DNA from: Amycolatopsis umgeniensis
GTDB taxonomy: Bacteria; Actinomycetota; Actinomycetes; Mycobacteriales; Pseudonocardiaceae
Assembly: GCF_014205155.1 (NCBI RefSeq)
Contig: NZ_JACHMX010000001.1
Span: 7,378,001-7,442,000, forward strand
Length of the DNA stretch: 64,000 nucleotides
Direction of reading: 5' to 3'
Positions 53,920 to 63,744 of this stretch are shown here, one piece after another (position 1 is the stretch's first letter; every line of letters starts with the position of its first letter). The notes beneath the pieces are model-generated. The model did no database searches. It saw only the letters and a program-made list of their open reading frames with translations, and was not told the origin of the DNA. The position numbers and the translations under genes are program-made.

Positions 53920-54942
53920 GTGAGGGAGAAGCAAGCACCGACGAAATGGAAGCGGCTGCGCGCCCGCTACCGCTGGCTGGACCATGTGGCGCGGGCGGTG
54001 AACCGCTACATCGAGTACGGCGGTTACCACTACGTCGCGTCGATCACCTACTTCAGCCTGTTCTCGCTGGTGCCCATCCTCATGGTCGCGGTGTCGGTGG
54101 CGGGCTTCGTGCTGGCGAGCCAGCCGCAGCTGATCGAGTCGATGCTGAACGCGATCACCGGCACGCTGCCCGGCGGCCTCGGCGACAAGGCCGGGGACCT
54201 GCTCACCGGATTCGTCGAGCAGCGCACCAGCGTCGGGCTCATCGGTCTGATCATCGGGTTGTACTCCGGCTGGAACTGGATGAACTCGCTGCGGGACGCG
54301 CTCACCGCGCTGTGGGGCCAGAACCGGTCGGATCTCCCGCTGCTGCGCACGATCGGCGCGGACCTGCTCGCGCTGCTCGGCCTCGCGACGGCGCTGCTGG
54401 TGTCCTTCGCCATCACCATTTCCGGGTCGGCGCTCGGCCGGTACCTGCTGGGACTGGCCGGGGTGGACGACACCGCCTGGGGGCACAACGTGCTGTCGGC
54501 GATCTCGATTCCCTTGGCACTGCTGGCCAACTGGCTCGTGTTCCTCTGGGTGCTCACCCGGCTGCCGCGGAAACCGGTCGGGGTCCGCAGCGCGATGCGC
54601 GGCGCGGTCGCGCTGGCGCTGGGCTTCGAGCTGCTGAAGCAAGCCGGGGGAATCTACCTGCGGTTGATCGGGAACTCGCCGACCGGGGTCGCGTTCGGCT
54701 CCATCATCGGCCTCATCTTCTTCATCTCGCTCGTGGCCAGGATGCTGGTGTTCGTCACGGCCTGGACGGCGACGGCGCGGGACGCTCCGGCGGATCCGGT
54801 CCGCCCGCCGCCGCCCGTGGTGGTGCGGCCGGTGGTGGCGCGGTCCGATCGGCACGGCCTCAAACCGGTGCTGGTGGGCGCGGTGACCGGGGTGGTCGCG
54901 ACACTGGCCGCGCAACGCCTCCGGCCCCGCCGCCGGGATTAG
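53920..54942 (+). CDS. YihY/BrkB-family membrane protein
   Basis: A 340-residue inner-membrane protein with six predicted helices. It has the family pattern YVASITYFSLFSLVPILMVAVS, GLYSGWNWMNSLRDALTALWG, and GVAFGSIIGLIFFISLVARM. The C-terminal ~60 residues are Pro/Val/Arg-rich and cytosolic. Its function in bacteria is not established; older RNase BN naming is wrong. Confidence 0.88.
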   Translation: MREKQAPTKWKRLRARYRWLDHVARAVNRYIEYGGYHYVASITYFSLFSLVPILMVAVSVAGFVLASQPQLIESMLNAITGTLPGGLGDKAGDLLTGFVEQRTSVGLIGLIIGLYSGWNWMNSLRDALTALWGQNRSDLPLLRTIGADLLALLGLATALLVSFAITISGSALGRYLLGLAGVDDTAWGHNVLSAISIPLALLANWLVFLWVLTRLPRKPVGVRSAMRGAVALALGFELLKQAGGIYLRLIGNSPTGVAFGSIIGLIFFISLVARMLVFVTAWTATARDAPADPVRPPPPVVVRPVVARSDRHGLKPVLVGAVTGVVATLAAQRLRPRRRD

Positions 54943-54948
54943 CTCGGC

Positions 54949-56108
<1,160 letters not shown>

Positions 56109-56112
<4 letters not shown>

Positions 56113-57176
56113 GAGAGGACCTCCAAGGTCGCGACCAGGTTCTGCTGGAGGACGGGGCCGCTGGTCGCGTGGGCGAGGGTCTTGCGCGCGCTGCCGTCGA
56201 GGATGTGGTTCGCCGCCTCGCCGATCCGCGCCAGCCCCGCCGAGAACATCGGATTGCCGGTGAGGACACCGCCCGAGGGGTTGATCCGCACCTGCTCACC
56301 GAGGCCCAGCGCGTCGCGCAGGATCAATTCCTGATGGGTGAACGGCGCGTGCAGTTCGGCGAGTTCGACGCCGTCGAGGTCGAGCGCCCGTCCGGCGGCC
56401 GCCGTGGACGGCGACCGGGTGAGGTCCCGGACGCCGAGCGCGGGGGAGTCGACCCGGTGCTCGATCCCGGTGATCACCGCGGGGCTGTCGACGAGGTCCG
56501 CCGCCCGCTCCGCCGAAGCGAGCACGAGGACGGCGGCACCGTCGGTGACGGGTGCGATGTCGTGCGCCCGCAAGGGATCCGCGAAGTACGGGGCGTCGAG
56601 AAGGTCGGCGACCTCGACCGTGCCCGAGACCTGGGCGGCGGGGTTCCCGGTGGCGTCGGCGCGGCTGCGCGCGGCGACTTCGGCGAGATCCTTTTCGGAC
56701 CAGAGACCCGCTTCGAGCCCCAGCCTCGCCTGGATCCCGGCGACACTCACCGAATCCGGCCACAGCGGCGCGACGACGTAGGGGTCCATCTGCAAGGCCA
56801 GCACCCGCCGCAGCTGACCGGCGGAAGACTTCCCGAAGCCGTAGACGAGCGCCGTTTCGACCTCGCCCATCCGGATCTTGAGCCACGCCTCGTACAACGC
56901 CCAGGCGGCGTCCATCTCGACGTGCGACTCGTGGATCGGCGGGAAGGCGCCGATGGCGTCGACGGCCGCGATGAAGGAGAACGCGCGGCCCGCGAGGTAG
57001 TCCGAAGAACCCGAGCACCAGAATCCGATGTCCTCTTTGGACAGACCGGTGCGCTCGAGCACCTCGGCGAAGATCGGCACCAGCATTTCCACGCCGTTGG
57101 TGGTGCCCGGGGTACTGCGGACGTTGGGGGCCTGCGCGAAGCCCACGACAGCTACATCTGGCACTGTGGTCCTCAC
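56109..57176 (-). CDS. ltp4: Ltp4-like thiolase-fold protein (sterol side-chain aldolase)
   Basis: A 355-residue thiolase-like protein, the length of Rv3522 (354). It begins VPDVAVVGFAQAPNVRSTPGTTNGVEM and has FWCSGSSDYLAGRAFSF, VTDGAAVLVLASAERAADL and RINPSGGVLTGNPMFSAG. GTG 57176 overlaps the DUF35 stop (GTGA); GTG 57164 is possible. It is expected to work with Ltp3 and the DUF35 protein on branched side chains. Confidence 0.84.
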
Positions 57177-58156
57177 AGATGGTGGGCGAAGGATTCGTAC
57201 GGCGCGTCGGGTTCGCCGGTCGGTGCGAAATGGCCGATGTTCTCCAGCGACGTCCACCACTCGTCCCGGGGTTTCCAGGCGGCGCGCACGCGCATGCCCA
57301 TCCGGACGTCGGCGGCGTCGCAGCCGAGCACCAAGTGCAGGAACGCGATGTCCGCGCCGTCGAGCAGGATGTACGCGGCGACGTACGGCGGTTTGATCTT
57401 CTGGCCGAGGAACGGCACGTTCACGATGCAGAACGTGGTGACGATGCCGGTGTCGGGCAGTTCGACCTCGTCGGTGGTCGGGACGCCGTCGGTCGGGCAG
57501 GCGCCGCGCGGCGGGATGTAGACCTTCTCGCAGGACGGGCAGCGCTGGCCGATCAGCTTGCCTTCGGCGAGCCCTCGCAGGTACCGGCTTTCCTCCGGGG
57601 ACGCGGAATGCTCGTAGCGCAGGTGGATCGGTGTGATCACCACGCTGACGGGCGCGTTCTCCTCGCGTTTCGCGACCGGCGGCGGTGCCTCGGTGGGCTC
57701 GGTGTCGGGACCGTCGGCGGGGACGAAGTAGGCGATGTCCCTGATGTGGCCGACCGTCTCCTCCGCCCACCGGACGCGCACGCGCTGTCCGGTGTGGACG
57801 TTCGAAGGGCTGCCGGCGTCGACGGCGTGCAGGATCGCGGTGTCGGCGCCGTCGAGTTTGACCAGCGCCCACGCGAACGGCCGCGACAACGGCTGGCCGT
57901 CGAGCGGTTCGGCGATCCAGGACCAGGAGACGATCTCGCCTTCGGAGGCCACCGGCACGAATTCGGACAGCGCCTCGGCGGTCACGGGATCGTATTCCAG
58001 TGGCGGCACGTGGACGCGGCCGTCGCTGCCCCGGACGCCTTCGACACGGCGCTCGCGCAGGGCGTTGACGAACCGGCCGAGCACCGGGCCGACCGAACGC
58101 GTGTAGTCGAAGCCCACGTTGAGCGGGGCCGACAGCGGGAGTTCAGGTGCGCTCAC
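57173..58156 (-). CDS. Tandem DUF35 OB-fold protein (Rv3521-like)
   Basis: A 327-residue protein made of two related halves. The N-half (~15-150) reads GPVLGRFVNALRERRVEGVR...FAWALVKLDGADTAILHAVD without zinc cysteines. The C-half (~185-305) has the zinc ribbon GQRCPSCEKVYIPPRGACPTDG, then PYVAAYILLDGADIAFLHLV. DUF35 proteins partner thiolase-fold aldolases, so it should bind Ltp4/Ltp3. GTG 58156 starts 8 bp from a KstR-type box. Rv3521 (303 aa) is the positional counterpart. Confidence 0.85.
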   Translation of the reverse strand: MSAPELPLSAPLNVGFDYTRSVGPVLGRFVNALRERRVEGVRGSDGRVHVPPLEYDPVTAEALSEFVPVASEGEIVSWSWIAEPLDGQPLSRPFAWALVKLDGADTAILHAVDAGSPSNVHTGQRVRVRWAEETVGHIRDIAYFVPADGPDTEPTEAPPPVAKREENAPVSVVITPIHLRYEHSASPEESRYLRGLAEGKLIGQRCPSCEKVYIPPRGACPTDGVPTTDEVELPDTGIVTTFCIVNVPFLGQKIKPPYVAAYILLDGADIAFLHLVLGCDAADVRMGMRVRAAWKPRDEWWTSLENIGHFAPTGEPDAPYESFAHHL

Positions 58157-58164
58157 CGTCTGAG

Positions 58165-58178
58165 TGAAACACGTTCTC
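58165..58178. promoter_or_regulatory. KstR-type operator, DUF35-ltp4-ltp3 side
   Basis: tgaaacacgttctc fits the KstR pattern except for the final A. It is 8 bp from the DUF35 start codon. Confidence 0.82.
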
Positions 58179-58229
58179 GATTTGACGGCAAGATCGGCCA
58201 TCTCGGCCCGCCTGGTGGTTGCCCTTGGG

Positions 58230-58243
58230 TGGAACGCGTTCTA
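58230..58243. promoter_or_regulatory. KstR-type operator, ligase side
   Basis: tggaacgcgttcta is a full match to TnnAACnnGTTnnA, 11 bp before the ATG at 58255. Confidence 0.85.
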
Positions 58244-58254
58244 GATTCGCGGGT

Positions 58255-59814
58255 ATGTCGACTGCTACCGGGACACTTGGGGTCTGGAACATCGCCGCGC
58301 AGGAGCCCGAGCGGGTCGCGCTCGTCGATCCGGACGGCCGCTCGATCGGCTACGGGGACCTGGCCGCGAAAGCGAACGCGTACGCCAGGGGTCTGCAAGC
58401 CCTCGGGCTCGAGGCCGGGGACGTGGTCGTCGTCCTGCAGCCCAACGGCGACGAACTCGTGGCGGCCTACTTCGCCGCCATCCAATCCGGGCTGTACATC
58501 GTGGTGGTCAACTGGCATCTGGTCGGGCCGGAGGTCGCCTACATCCTCGCCGACAGCGGCGCCAAGGCGTTCCTCGCGCACGAACGGTTCGCCGACGTCG
58601 CGATCGCCGCGGCCGACGAGGCCGGGATCCCCGAGCGAGGGCGGTTCGCCGTCGGTGACGTCGCGGGCTTCAGGCGGATCGAGGAACTCGGTTCGGGTGA
58701 AGGCGACGGGCGTCCCGAAAGGCGTACGGCGGGCTCGCCGATGCTGTACACGTCGGGGACCACGGGACGGCCGAAGGGGGTCCGGCGGCCGTTGTCCGGC
58801 GCCGACCCCGATTCCGTGCCCGGCGCGTCGACGTGGTTCTTCGGGATCTTCGGGCTGGCGCCGCACGACGAGCACGTGCACCTGTGCGGATCGCCGCTCT
58901 ATCACACGGCCGTGCTCAACTTCGTCGCGATTTCCCTGCAGCTGGGCCATACCGCGGTGCTGATGGACCGCTGGGACGCCGAGGACATGCTGCGGCTGAT
59001 CGAGCGGCACCGCGTCACGCACAGCCATATGGTCCCGACGCAGTTCCGGCGCCTGCTCGGACTGCCGGACGACGTCCGCGCGGCCCACGACCTGAGCTCG
59101 CTGCGCGTGATGATCCACGGCGCCGCGCCTTGTCCGCTCGAGGTCAAACGCCGGATGCTCGACTGGTGGGGCCCGGTCGTCACCGAGTACTACGCGGCCA
59201 CCGAAGGCGGCGGGACCGCGATCTCGGGCGAGGAGTGGCTGAAGAAGCCGGGTTCGGTGGGGCTGCCGTGGCCGGGCTCGACGATCAAGATCCTCGACGA
59301 CGAGGGAGCGGAGTTGCCCGCCGGCGAGACCGGCACCGTGTACATGAAGATGGGCGACTCGAAGTTCGAGTACCACAAGGACCGGGCCAAGACGGACAAA
59401 GCGCGGGTCGGGGACCTGTTCACCCTCGGCGACGTCGGGCATCTCGACGAAGACGGCTACCTTTTCCTGCACGACCGCAAGGCAGATCTGATCATCTCGG
59501 GCGGGGTCAACGTCTACCCGGCGGAGATCGAGGGCGAGCTGGTGATGCACCCGAAGATCGCCGACATCGCGGTGTTCGGCGTCCCGCACGAGGACTGGGG
59601 CGAGGCGATCAAGGCGGTCGTGCAGCCCGCGGACGGTATCGAGCCCTCCGACGAGCTGACCGCGGAGATCCTCGAGTACGCCTCCGCCCGGCTGGCGAAG
59701 TTCAAGCTCCCGCGTTCCGTCGACTACTTGCCCGAACTCCCGCGTGACCCGAACGGGAAGCTCTACAAGCGCAAGCTCCGCGACCCCTACTGGGAAGGCC
59801 ACCAGGCCCCCTGA
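58255..59814 (+). CDS. Acyl-CoA synthetase, KstR regulon
   Basis: A 519-residue ANL ligase: MLYTSGTTGRPKGVRRPL (P-loop), YYAATEGGGTAIS, GDLFTLGDVGHLDEDGYLFLHDRKADLIISGGVNVYP, and catalytic Lys in LPRDPNGKLYKRKL. It is a different subgroup from FadD19 and FadD3 in this window. Its KstR-type box and position suggest it activates a sterol-derived acid or fatty acid. I cannot assign a fadD number. ATG 58255 is the first after the operator. Confidence 0.83.
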   Translation: MSTATGTLGVWNIAAQEPERVALVDPDGRSIGYGDLAAKANAYARGLQALGLEAGDVVVVLQPNGDELVAAYFAAIQSGLYIVVVNWHLVGPEVAYILADSGAKAFLAHERFADVAIAAADEAGIPERGRFAVGDVAGFRRIEELGSGEGDGRPERRTAGSPMLYTSGTTGRPKGVRRPLSGADPDSVPGASTWFFGIFGLAPHDEHVHLCGSPLYHTAVLNFVAISLQLGHTAVLMDRWDAEDMLRLIERHRVTHSHMVPTQFRRLLGLPDDVRAAHDLSSLRVMIHGAAPCPLEVKRRMLDWWGPVVTEYYAATEGGGTAISGEEWLKKPGSVGLPWPGSTIKILDDEGAELPAGETGTVYMKMGDSKFEYHKDRAKTDKARVGDLFTLGDVGHLDEDGYLFLHDRKADLIISGGVNVYPAEIEGELVMHPKIADIAVFGVPHEDWGEAIKAVVQPADGIEPSDELTAEILEYASARLAKFKLPRSVDYLPELPRDPNGKLYKRKLRDPYWEGHQAP

Positions 59815-59822
59815 CGCAATCA

Positions 59823-59870
59823 GTCCTCTGGATGCGGTAGTTCACCGGCGAACTACCGCATCCAGAGGAC
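59823..59870. terminator. Bidirectional terminator between ligase and echA19
   Basis: A perfect 21-bp stem (59823-59843 with 59850-59870; core gatgcggtagttc) and a six-base loop, 8 bp from each convergent stop. Confidence 0.85.
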
Positions 59871-59878
59871 GAAACGCG

Positions 59879-60694
59879 TCAGCGGTTCCGGAAGACGGGC
59901 TTGCGCTTCTCGGCGAAGGCGCGGGGGCCCTCCTTCGCGTCTTCGCTCTTGAAGACCTCGATGCCGTACTGGGCGTCGAGCTTGAAGGCTTCTTCCTCGT
60001 GCATGCCCTCGGTGTCGCGCATCGTCTTGAGGATCGCGCGGACCGCGAGCGGCCCGTTCGCGGCGATCAGGCCGGCCAGTTCCATCGCCTTGTCCAGGGC
60101 CTTCCCGTCCGGGACGACGTGCCCGATCAGGCCGATCTCCAGCGCCTCGGCCGCAGTGATGTGCCGTCCGGTCAGCAGCAGGTCGGCGGCGACGGTGTAC
60201 GGGATCTGGCGGGGGAGCCGGACGGCCGAACCGCCCATCGGGAACAGGCTCCACCGCGCCTCGGACACGCCGAACTTCGCGCTCTCGCCCGCGACGCGGA
60301 TATCGGTACCTTGCAGGATCTCCGTCCCGCCCGCGATCGCCGGGCCTTCGACGGCCGCGATCAACGGTTTCGTCAGCCTTCGCCCCTTGAGCAGGCCCTC
60401 GATCCGGCTGGGGTCGAACGTGCCCTTCTCGAACGAGTCGCTCGGCGAGTTCTTCGACATCGACTTCAGGTCCGCGCCCGCGCAGAACGCGCCGCCCGCG
60501 CCGGTGAGCACACAGCACCGGACGTCTTCGTCCTCGTCCACCCGGTTCCACGCCTCGACCATGATCCCGAGCATCTCGCCGCTGAGCGCGTTGCGGGCCT
60601 CGGGCCGGTTCATCGTGACCACGAGAGTGTGTTCGATCTTTTCCACCAGCGCGTGCGGTTCGCCCACCAGAGCCTCCGTTGAAATCGCGGCCAT
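59879..60694 (-). CDS. echA19: EchA19: side-chain enoyl-CoA hydratase
   Basis: A 271-residue crotonase (Rv3516 is 263): [24 protein letters not shown], then [42 protein letters not shown]. It hydrates the side-chain enoyl-CoA. ATG 60694 is chosen; an earlier ATG at 60712 would put the start inside the KstR-type box. It is divergent from fadD19, as in M. tuberculosis (Rv3516/Rv3515c). Confidence 0.9.
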   Translation of the reverse strand: MAAISTEALVGEPHALVEKIEHTLVVTMNRPEARNALSGEMLGIMVEAWNRVDEDEDVRCCVLTGAGGAFCAGADLKSMSKNSPSDSFEKGTFDPSRIEGLLKGRRLTKPLIAAVEGPAIAGGTEILQGTDIRVAGESAKFGVSEARWSLFPMGGSAVRLPRQIPYTVAADLLLTGRHITAAEALEIGLIGHVVPDGKALDKAMELAGLIAANGPLAVRAILKTMRDTEGMHEEEAFKLDAQYGIEVFKSEDAKEGPRAFAEKRKPVFRNR

Positions 60695-60704
60695 TGCCCG
60701 GAAC

Positions 60705-60718
60705 GATAACATGTTCTA
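60705..60718. promoter_or_regulatory. KstR-type operator between echA19 and fadD19
   Basis: gataacatgttcta has the AACnnGTT core and final A; only the first T is changed. It lies between the chosen starts (60694 and 60729), so one operator serves both genes. Confidence 0.82.
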
Positions 60719-60728
60719 CTTTGGGGAC

Positions 60729-62345
60729 GTGGCACTCAACATCGCGGATCTACTCGAGCACGCCGTCGACGCCGTGCCGGAGCGCATCGCGGTCGTCTGC
60801 GGCGATCGGCGGGTCACCTTCGCCGAACTGGAAGAGCGCGCCAACCGGCTGGCGCATCACCTCGCGGCACACGGCGTGGGACCTGGCTCCCATATCGGTG
60901 TCTATTCCCGGAACTCGATCGAAGCCCTGGAATCGATGATCGCCGCGTACAAGCTGCGCGCGATCGCGGTCAACGTCAACTACCGCTACGTCCACGGCGA
61001 GCTGCGGTACCTGTTCGACAACGCCGACCTCGTGGCGCTGGTCCACGAGCGCCAGTATTCGGACAAGGTCGCGGCCGTTCTGCCGGAAACGCCGAAACTG
61101 AAACACGTTGTCGTTGTCGACGACGGAAGCGACGGCGACTGCTCGTCCTATGGTGGCGTGGACTACGAAGCCGCGCTCGCGGAAGGCTCGCCCGAGCGCG
61201 ACTTCGCCGAGCGCAGCGCCGACGACATCTACATCCTCTACACCGGCGGCACGACGGGGTATCCGAAGGGCGTCCTGTGGCGCCACGAGGACATCTGGCG
61301 CGCGCTCGGCGGCGGCATCAACTTCGTCACCGGCGAGTACGTCCCCGACGAATGGACGCTCGCCGAACAGGGCAAGTCGGGCAGCCTGGTCCGGCTCCCG
61401 GCGGCGCCGCTGATCCACGGGGCCGCGCAGTGGGCCGCGTTCGGCGCGCTCTTCACCGGCAGCCCGGTCGTGTTCGTCCCGCGGTTCGACGCGCACGAGG
61501 TCTGGAAAGCGGTGCAGGACAACAAGGTCCAGGTGCTCACGATCGTCGGCGACGCGATGGCGCGGCCCTTGATCGACGCCTATCGCGAGGGCGACTACGA
61601 CGCGTCGTCGATCGTCGCGGTGTCGAGTCACGCCGCCCTGTTCTCCCAGTCGGTGAAGCAGGAATTCCTGGCGCTGCTCCCGCATGTGGTGATCACCGAC
61701 GCGATCGGGTCGTCGGAAAGCGGGTTCACCGGGATCGGCATGGTCAGCAAGGACAGCGACCATTCCGCCGGCCCCCGGGTCAACTTCGGCAAGGACGCCA
61801 TCCTGGTGGACGACGACGGCGCGCTCGTCGATCCGAAGCCGGGCGCGATCGGGCTGATCGCCCGGCGCGGGCACGTCCCGCTCGGCTACTACAAGGATCC
61901 CGCGAAGACCGAGAAGATCTTCGTCGAGGTCGACGGCAAGCGGTACGTCGTGCCGGGTGACTACGCGCGCTACGAAGAAGACCTCACGGTGACGCTGCTC
62001 GGCCGGGGATCACAGTGCGTGAACACCGGCGGCGAGAAGGTGTACCCGGAGGAAGTCGAGGGCGCGCTGAAGTCGCATCCGGACGTCTTCGACGCGCTCG
62101 TCATCGGCATCCCCGACGACCGGCTCGGCCAGCGGGTGGCCGCGGTGATCCAGCCGAGGGCGGGCAAGGAACTGGACTTCGCCGCGCTCGAAGCGCATGT
62201 GCGGACCGAGATCGCGGGGTACAAGGTGCCGCGCAGCCTCTGGCTCGCCGAGGAGATCGGCCGGTCGCCCAGCGGGAAACCGGACTATCCCTGGGCGGAG
62301 CGCTACGCGACCGAGCACGAGCCCGTCACCATCCAACCGGCGTAA
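60729..62345 (+). CDS. fadD19: FadD19: sterol side-chain CoA ligase
   Basis: A 538-residue ligase beginning VALNIADLLEHAVDAVPERIAVVCGD, closely like Rv3515c (548). P-loop YILYTGGTTGYPKGVLW, IGSSESGF, GDYARYEEDLTVTLLGRGSQCVNTGGEKVYPEEVEGAL and catalytic Lys in RSPSGKPDYPW. FadD19 activates C26 steroid acids and is required for C-24-branched sterols. GTG 60729 was chosen over ATG 60712 because the ATG is inside the operator. Confidence 0.9.
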   Translation: MALNIADLLEHAVDAVPERIAVVCGDRRVTFAELEERANRLAHHLAAHGVGPGSHIGVYSRNSIEALESMIAAYKLRAIAVNVNYRYVHGELRYLFDNADLVALVHERQYSDKVAAVLPETPKLKHVVVVDDGSDGDCSSYGGVDYEAALAEGSPERDFAERSADDIYILYTGGTTGYPKGVLWRHEDIWRALGGGINFVTGEYVPDEWTLAEQGKSGSLVRLPAAPLIHGAAQWAAFGALFTGSPVVFVPRFDAHEVWKAVQDNKVQVLTIVGDAMARPLIDAYREGDYDASSIVAVSSHAALFSQSVKQEFLALLPHVVITDAIGSSESGFTGIGMVSKDSDHSAGPRVNFGKDAILVDDDGALVDPKPGAIGLIARRGHVPLGYYKDPAKTEKIFVEVDGKRYVVPGDYARYEEDLTVTLLGRGSQCVNTGGEKVYPEEVEGALKSHPDVFDALVIGIPDDRLGQRVAAVIQPRAGKELDFAALEAHVRTEIAGYKVPRSLWLAEEIGRSPSGKPDYPWAERYATEHEPVTIQPA

Positions 62346-62354
62346 AGGAGTTTC

Positions 62355-63461
62355 ATGCGGACGTCTCTGTGCGACCGGCTCGGGATCGACCTGCCGATCG
62401 TCGGGTTCACCCCGTCCGAACACGTCGCCGCGGCGATCAGCCGGGCGGGCGGCATGGGTGTGCTGGGCTGCGTGCGGTTCAACGACGCCGCCGAACTCGA
62501 CGCCGTCCTGTCGTGGATGGACGAGAACACCGGCGGCAAACCGTACGGCGTCGACATCGTGATGCCCGCCAAGATCCCGGCCGAAGGGACGTCGATCGAT
62601 CTCGCGAAACACATCCCGCAGGGGCATCGCGACTTCGTGGAGAGGACGCTGCGCGACCTCGCGGTGCCGCCGCTGCCGGACGACACCGACGAACGCGCGG
62701 GAGTGCTGGGCTGGCTGCATTCGGTCGCCCGGTCGCATGTCGAGGTCGCGCTGAAACACCCCATCCGGTTGATCGCCAACGCCCTGGGCTCACCGCCGGT
62801 GGACGTCATCGAGCAGTGTCACGCGAAGGGTGTGCCGGTCGCGGCGTTGGCGGGCAAGGCCGAGCACGCCGTCCGGCACGTCGACAACGGCGTCGACATC
62901 GTTGTGGCGCAAGGCTACGAGGCGGGCGGGCACACCGGCGAGATCGCGTCGATGGTCCTGCTGCCCGAGGTGGCCGACGCCGTCGGTGACCGCGTGCCGG
63001 TGCTCGCCGCGGGCGGGATCGGTTCGGGCAGGCAGGTCGCGGCGGCGCTCGCGCTGGGCGCGTCCGGGGTGTGGATGGGTTCCTTCTGGCTCGCCACCGA
63101 GGAGTACCTCCAGACGATGGGGGAGTCCGAGGCGATGCAGCGCGCGCTCGTCGCGGCGGGCTCGTCCGACACCGTCCGGACACGGATCTACACCGGCAAA
63201 CCGGCGCGGCTGCTCAAAACGCGGTGGACCGAGGCGTGGGCCTCGCCCGACGCGCCCGAACCGCTGCCGATGCCCTTGCAGAACCTGCTGGTCTCCCACG
63301 CGCACAACCGGATCCACCACGCGGCGGATCCGAGTGTGGTCTCGATGCCGGTCGGCCAGATCGTCGGGCGGATGGACCGGGTGCGCCCGGTCGCCGACGT
63401 GATCGCGGAGCTGGTCTCGGGTTACGAGGAAGCACTGTCGCGTTTGGACAAAACCCGCTGA
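62355..63461 (+). CDS. Nitronate monooxygenase-like flavoprotein
   Basis: A 368-residue FMN TIM-barrel protein: DLPIVGFTPSEHVAAAISRAGGMGVLG, VVAQGYEAGGHTGEIASMVLLPEV and VLAAGGIGSGRQVAAALALGASGVWMGSFWLATEE. It resembles Rv1533-type proteins and, more remotely, IpdC (42419). AAAGGAG precedes the ATG by 5 bp, and it follows fadD19 by 9 bp, so it is probably in the KstR regulon. A dehydrogenase or isomerase role on a side-chain CoA ester is possible but unproven. Confidence 0.82.
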   Translation: MRTSLCDRLGIDLPIVGFTPSEHVAAAISRAGGMGVLGCVRFNDAAELDAVLSWMDENTGGKPYGVDIVMPAKIPAEGTSIDLAKHIPQGHRDFVERTLRDLAVPPLPDDTDERAGVLGWLHSVARSHVEVALKHPIRLIANALGSPPVDVIEQCHAKGVPVAALAGKAEHAVRHVDNGVDIVVAQGYEAGGHTGEIASMVLLPEVADAVGDRVPVLAAGGIGSGRQVAAALALGASGVWMGSFWLATEEYLQTMGESEAMQRALVAAGSSDTVRTRIYTGKPARLLKTRWTEAWASPDAPEPLPMPLQNLLVSHAHNRIHHAADPSVVSMPVGQIVGRMDRVRPVADVIAELVSGYEEALSRLDKTR

Positions 63462-63496
63462 CGCGTGCTGGGCTCGGGTTCGCGGGTCCGGGACGG

Positions 63497-63549
63497 GTTG
63501 CGAAAGCCACTTTCGCAACCTTGAACGTTGCGAAAGTGGCTTTCGCACC
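63497..63549. repeat. Double-palindrome repeat R6 (GTTGCGAAAG class)
   Basis: Unit 1 (63497-63519) is the perfect palindrome; spacer cttgaac; unit 2 (from 63527) matches its reverse complement until the last bases (gcaccac). It is 36 bp after the preceding stop. Confidence 0.87.
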
Positions 63550-63605
63550 ACATCGGCGCGGATCCGCGTGCAGGTCAGCCCGGCTGACGCCTCACTGCTG
63601 CTTCG

Positions 63606-63664
63606 GGTGTCGCGAAAGCCACTTTCGAGACATCAGACGTCCCGAAAGTGGCTTTCGCGACACC
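63606..63664. repeat. Double-palindrome repeat R7 (TGTCGCGAAAG class)
   Basis: Outer arms ggtgtcgcgaaag and ctttcgcgacacc are perfect complements; the inner sides show single changes (ttcgAgac, gtcCcg), as in R2 and R3. Confidence 0.87.
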
Positions 63665-63681
63665 GCGAGCCCGCGCAAAGA

Positions 63682-63723
63682 GAAGGTCCCCTCCACCACG
63701 TCGTTGTGGTGAAGGGGACCTTC
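63682..63723. terminator. Hairpin between convergent NMO-like and protease genes
   Basis: Stem gaaggtcccctccaccac / gtggtgaaggggaccttc (18 bp, one mismatch) with a six-base loop. It lies 22 bp from the protease stop. Confidence 0.75.
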
Positions 63724-63744
63724 AGCGCATGCCGTGCGTCGAAG

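Noticed and set aside
61099..61112. A KstR-like sequence (tgaaacacgttgtc)
   Set aside because: It lies deep inside fadD19 with one mismatch and no start nearby, and probably occurs by chance.
59901..62345. An 814-codon plus-strand frame
   Set aside because: Its first half is antisense to echA19. The ligase starts near 60729.
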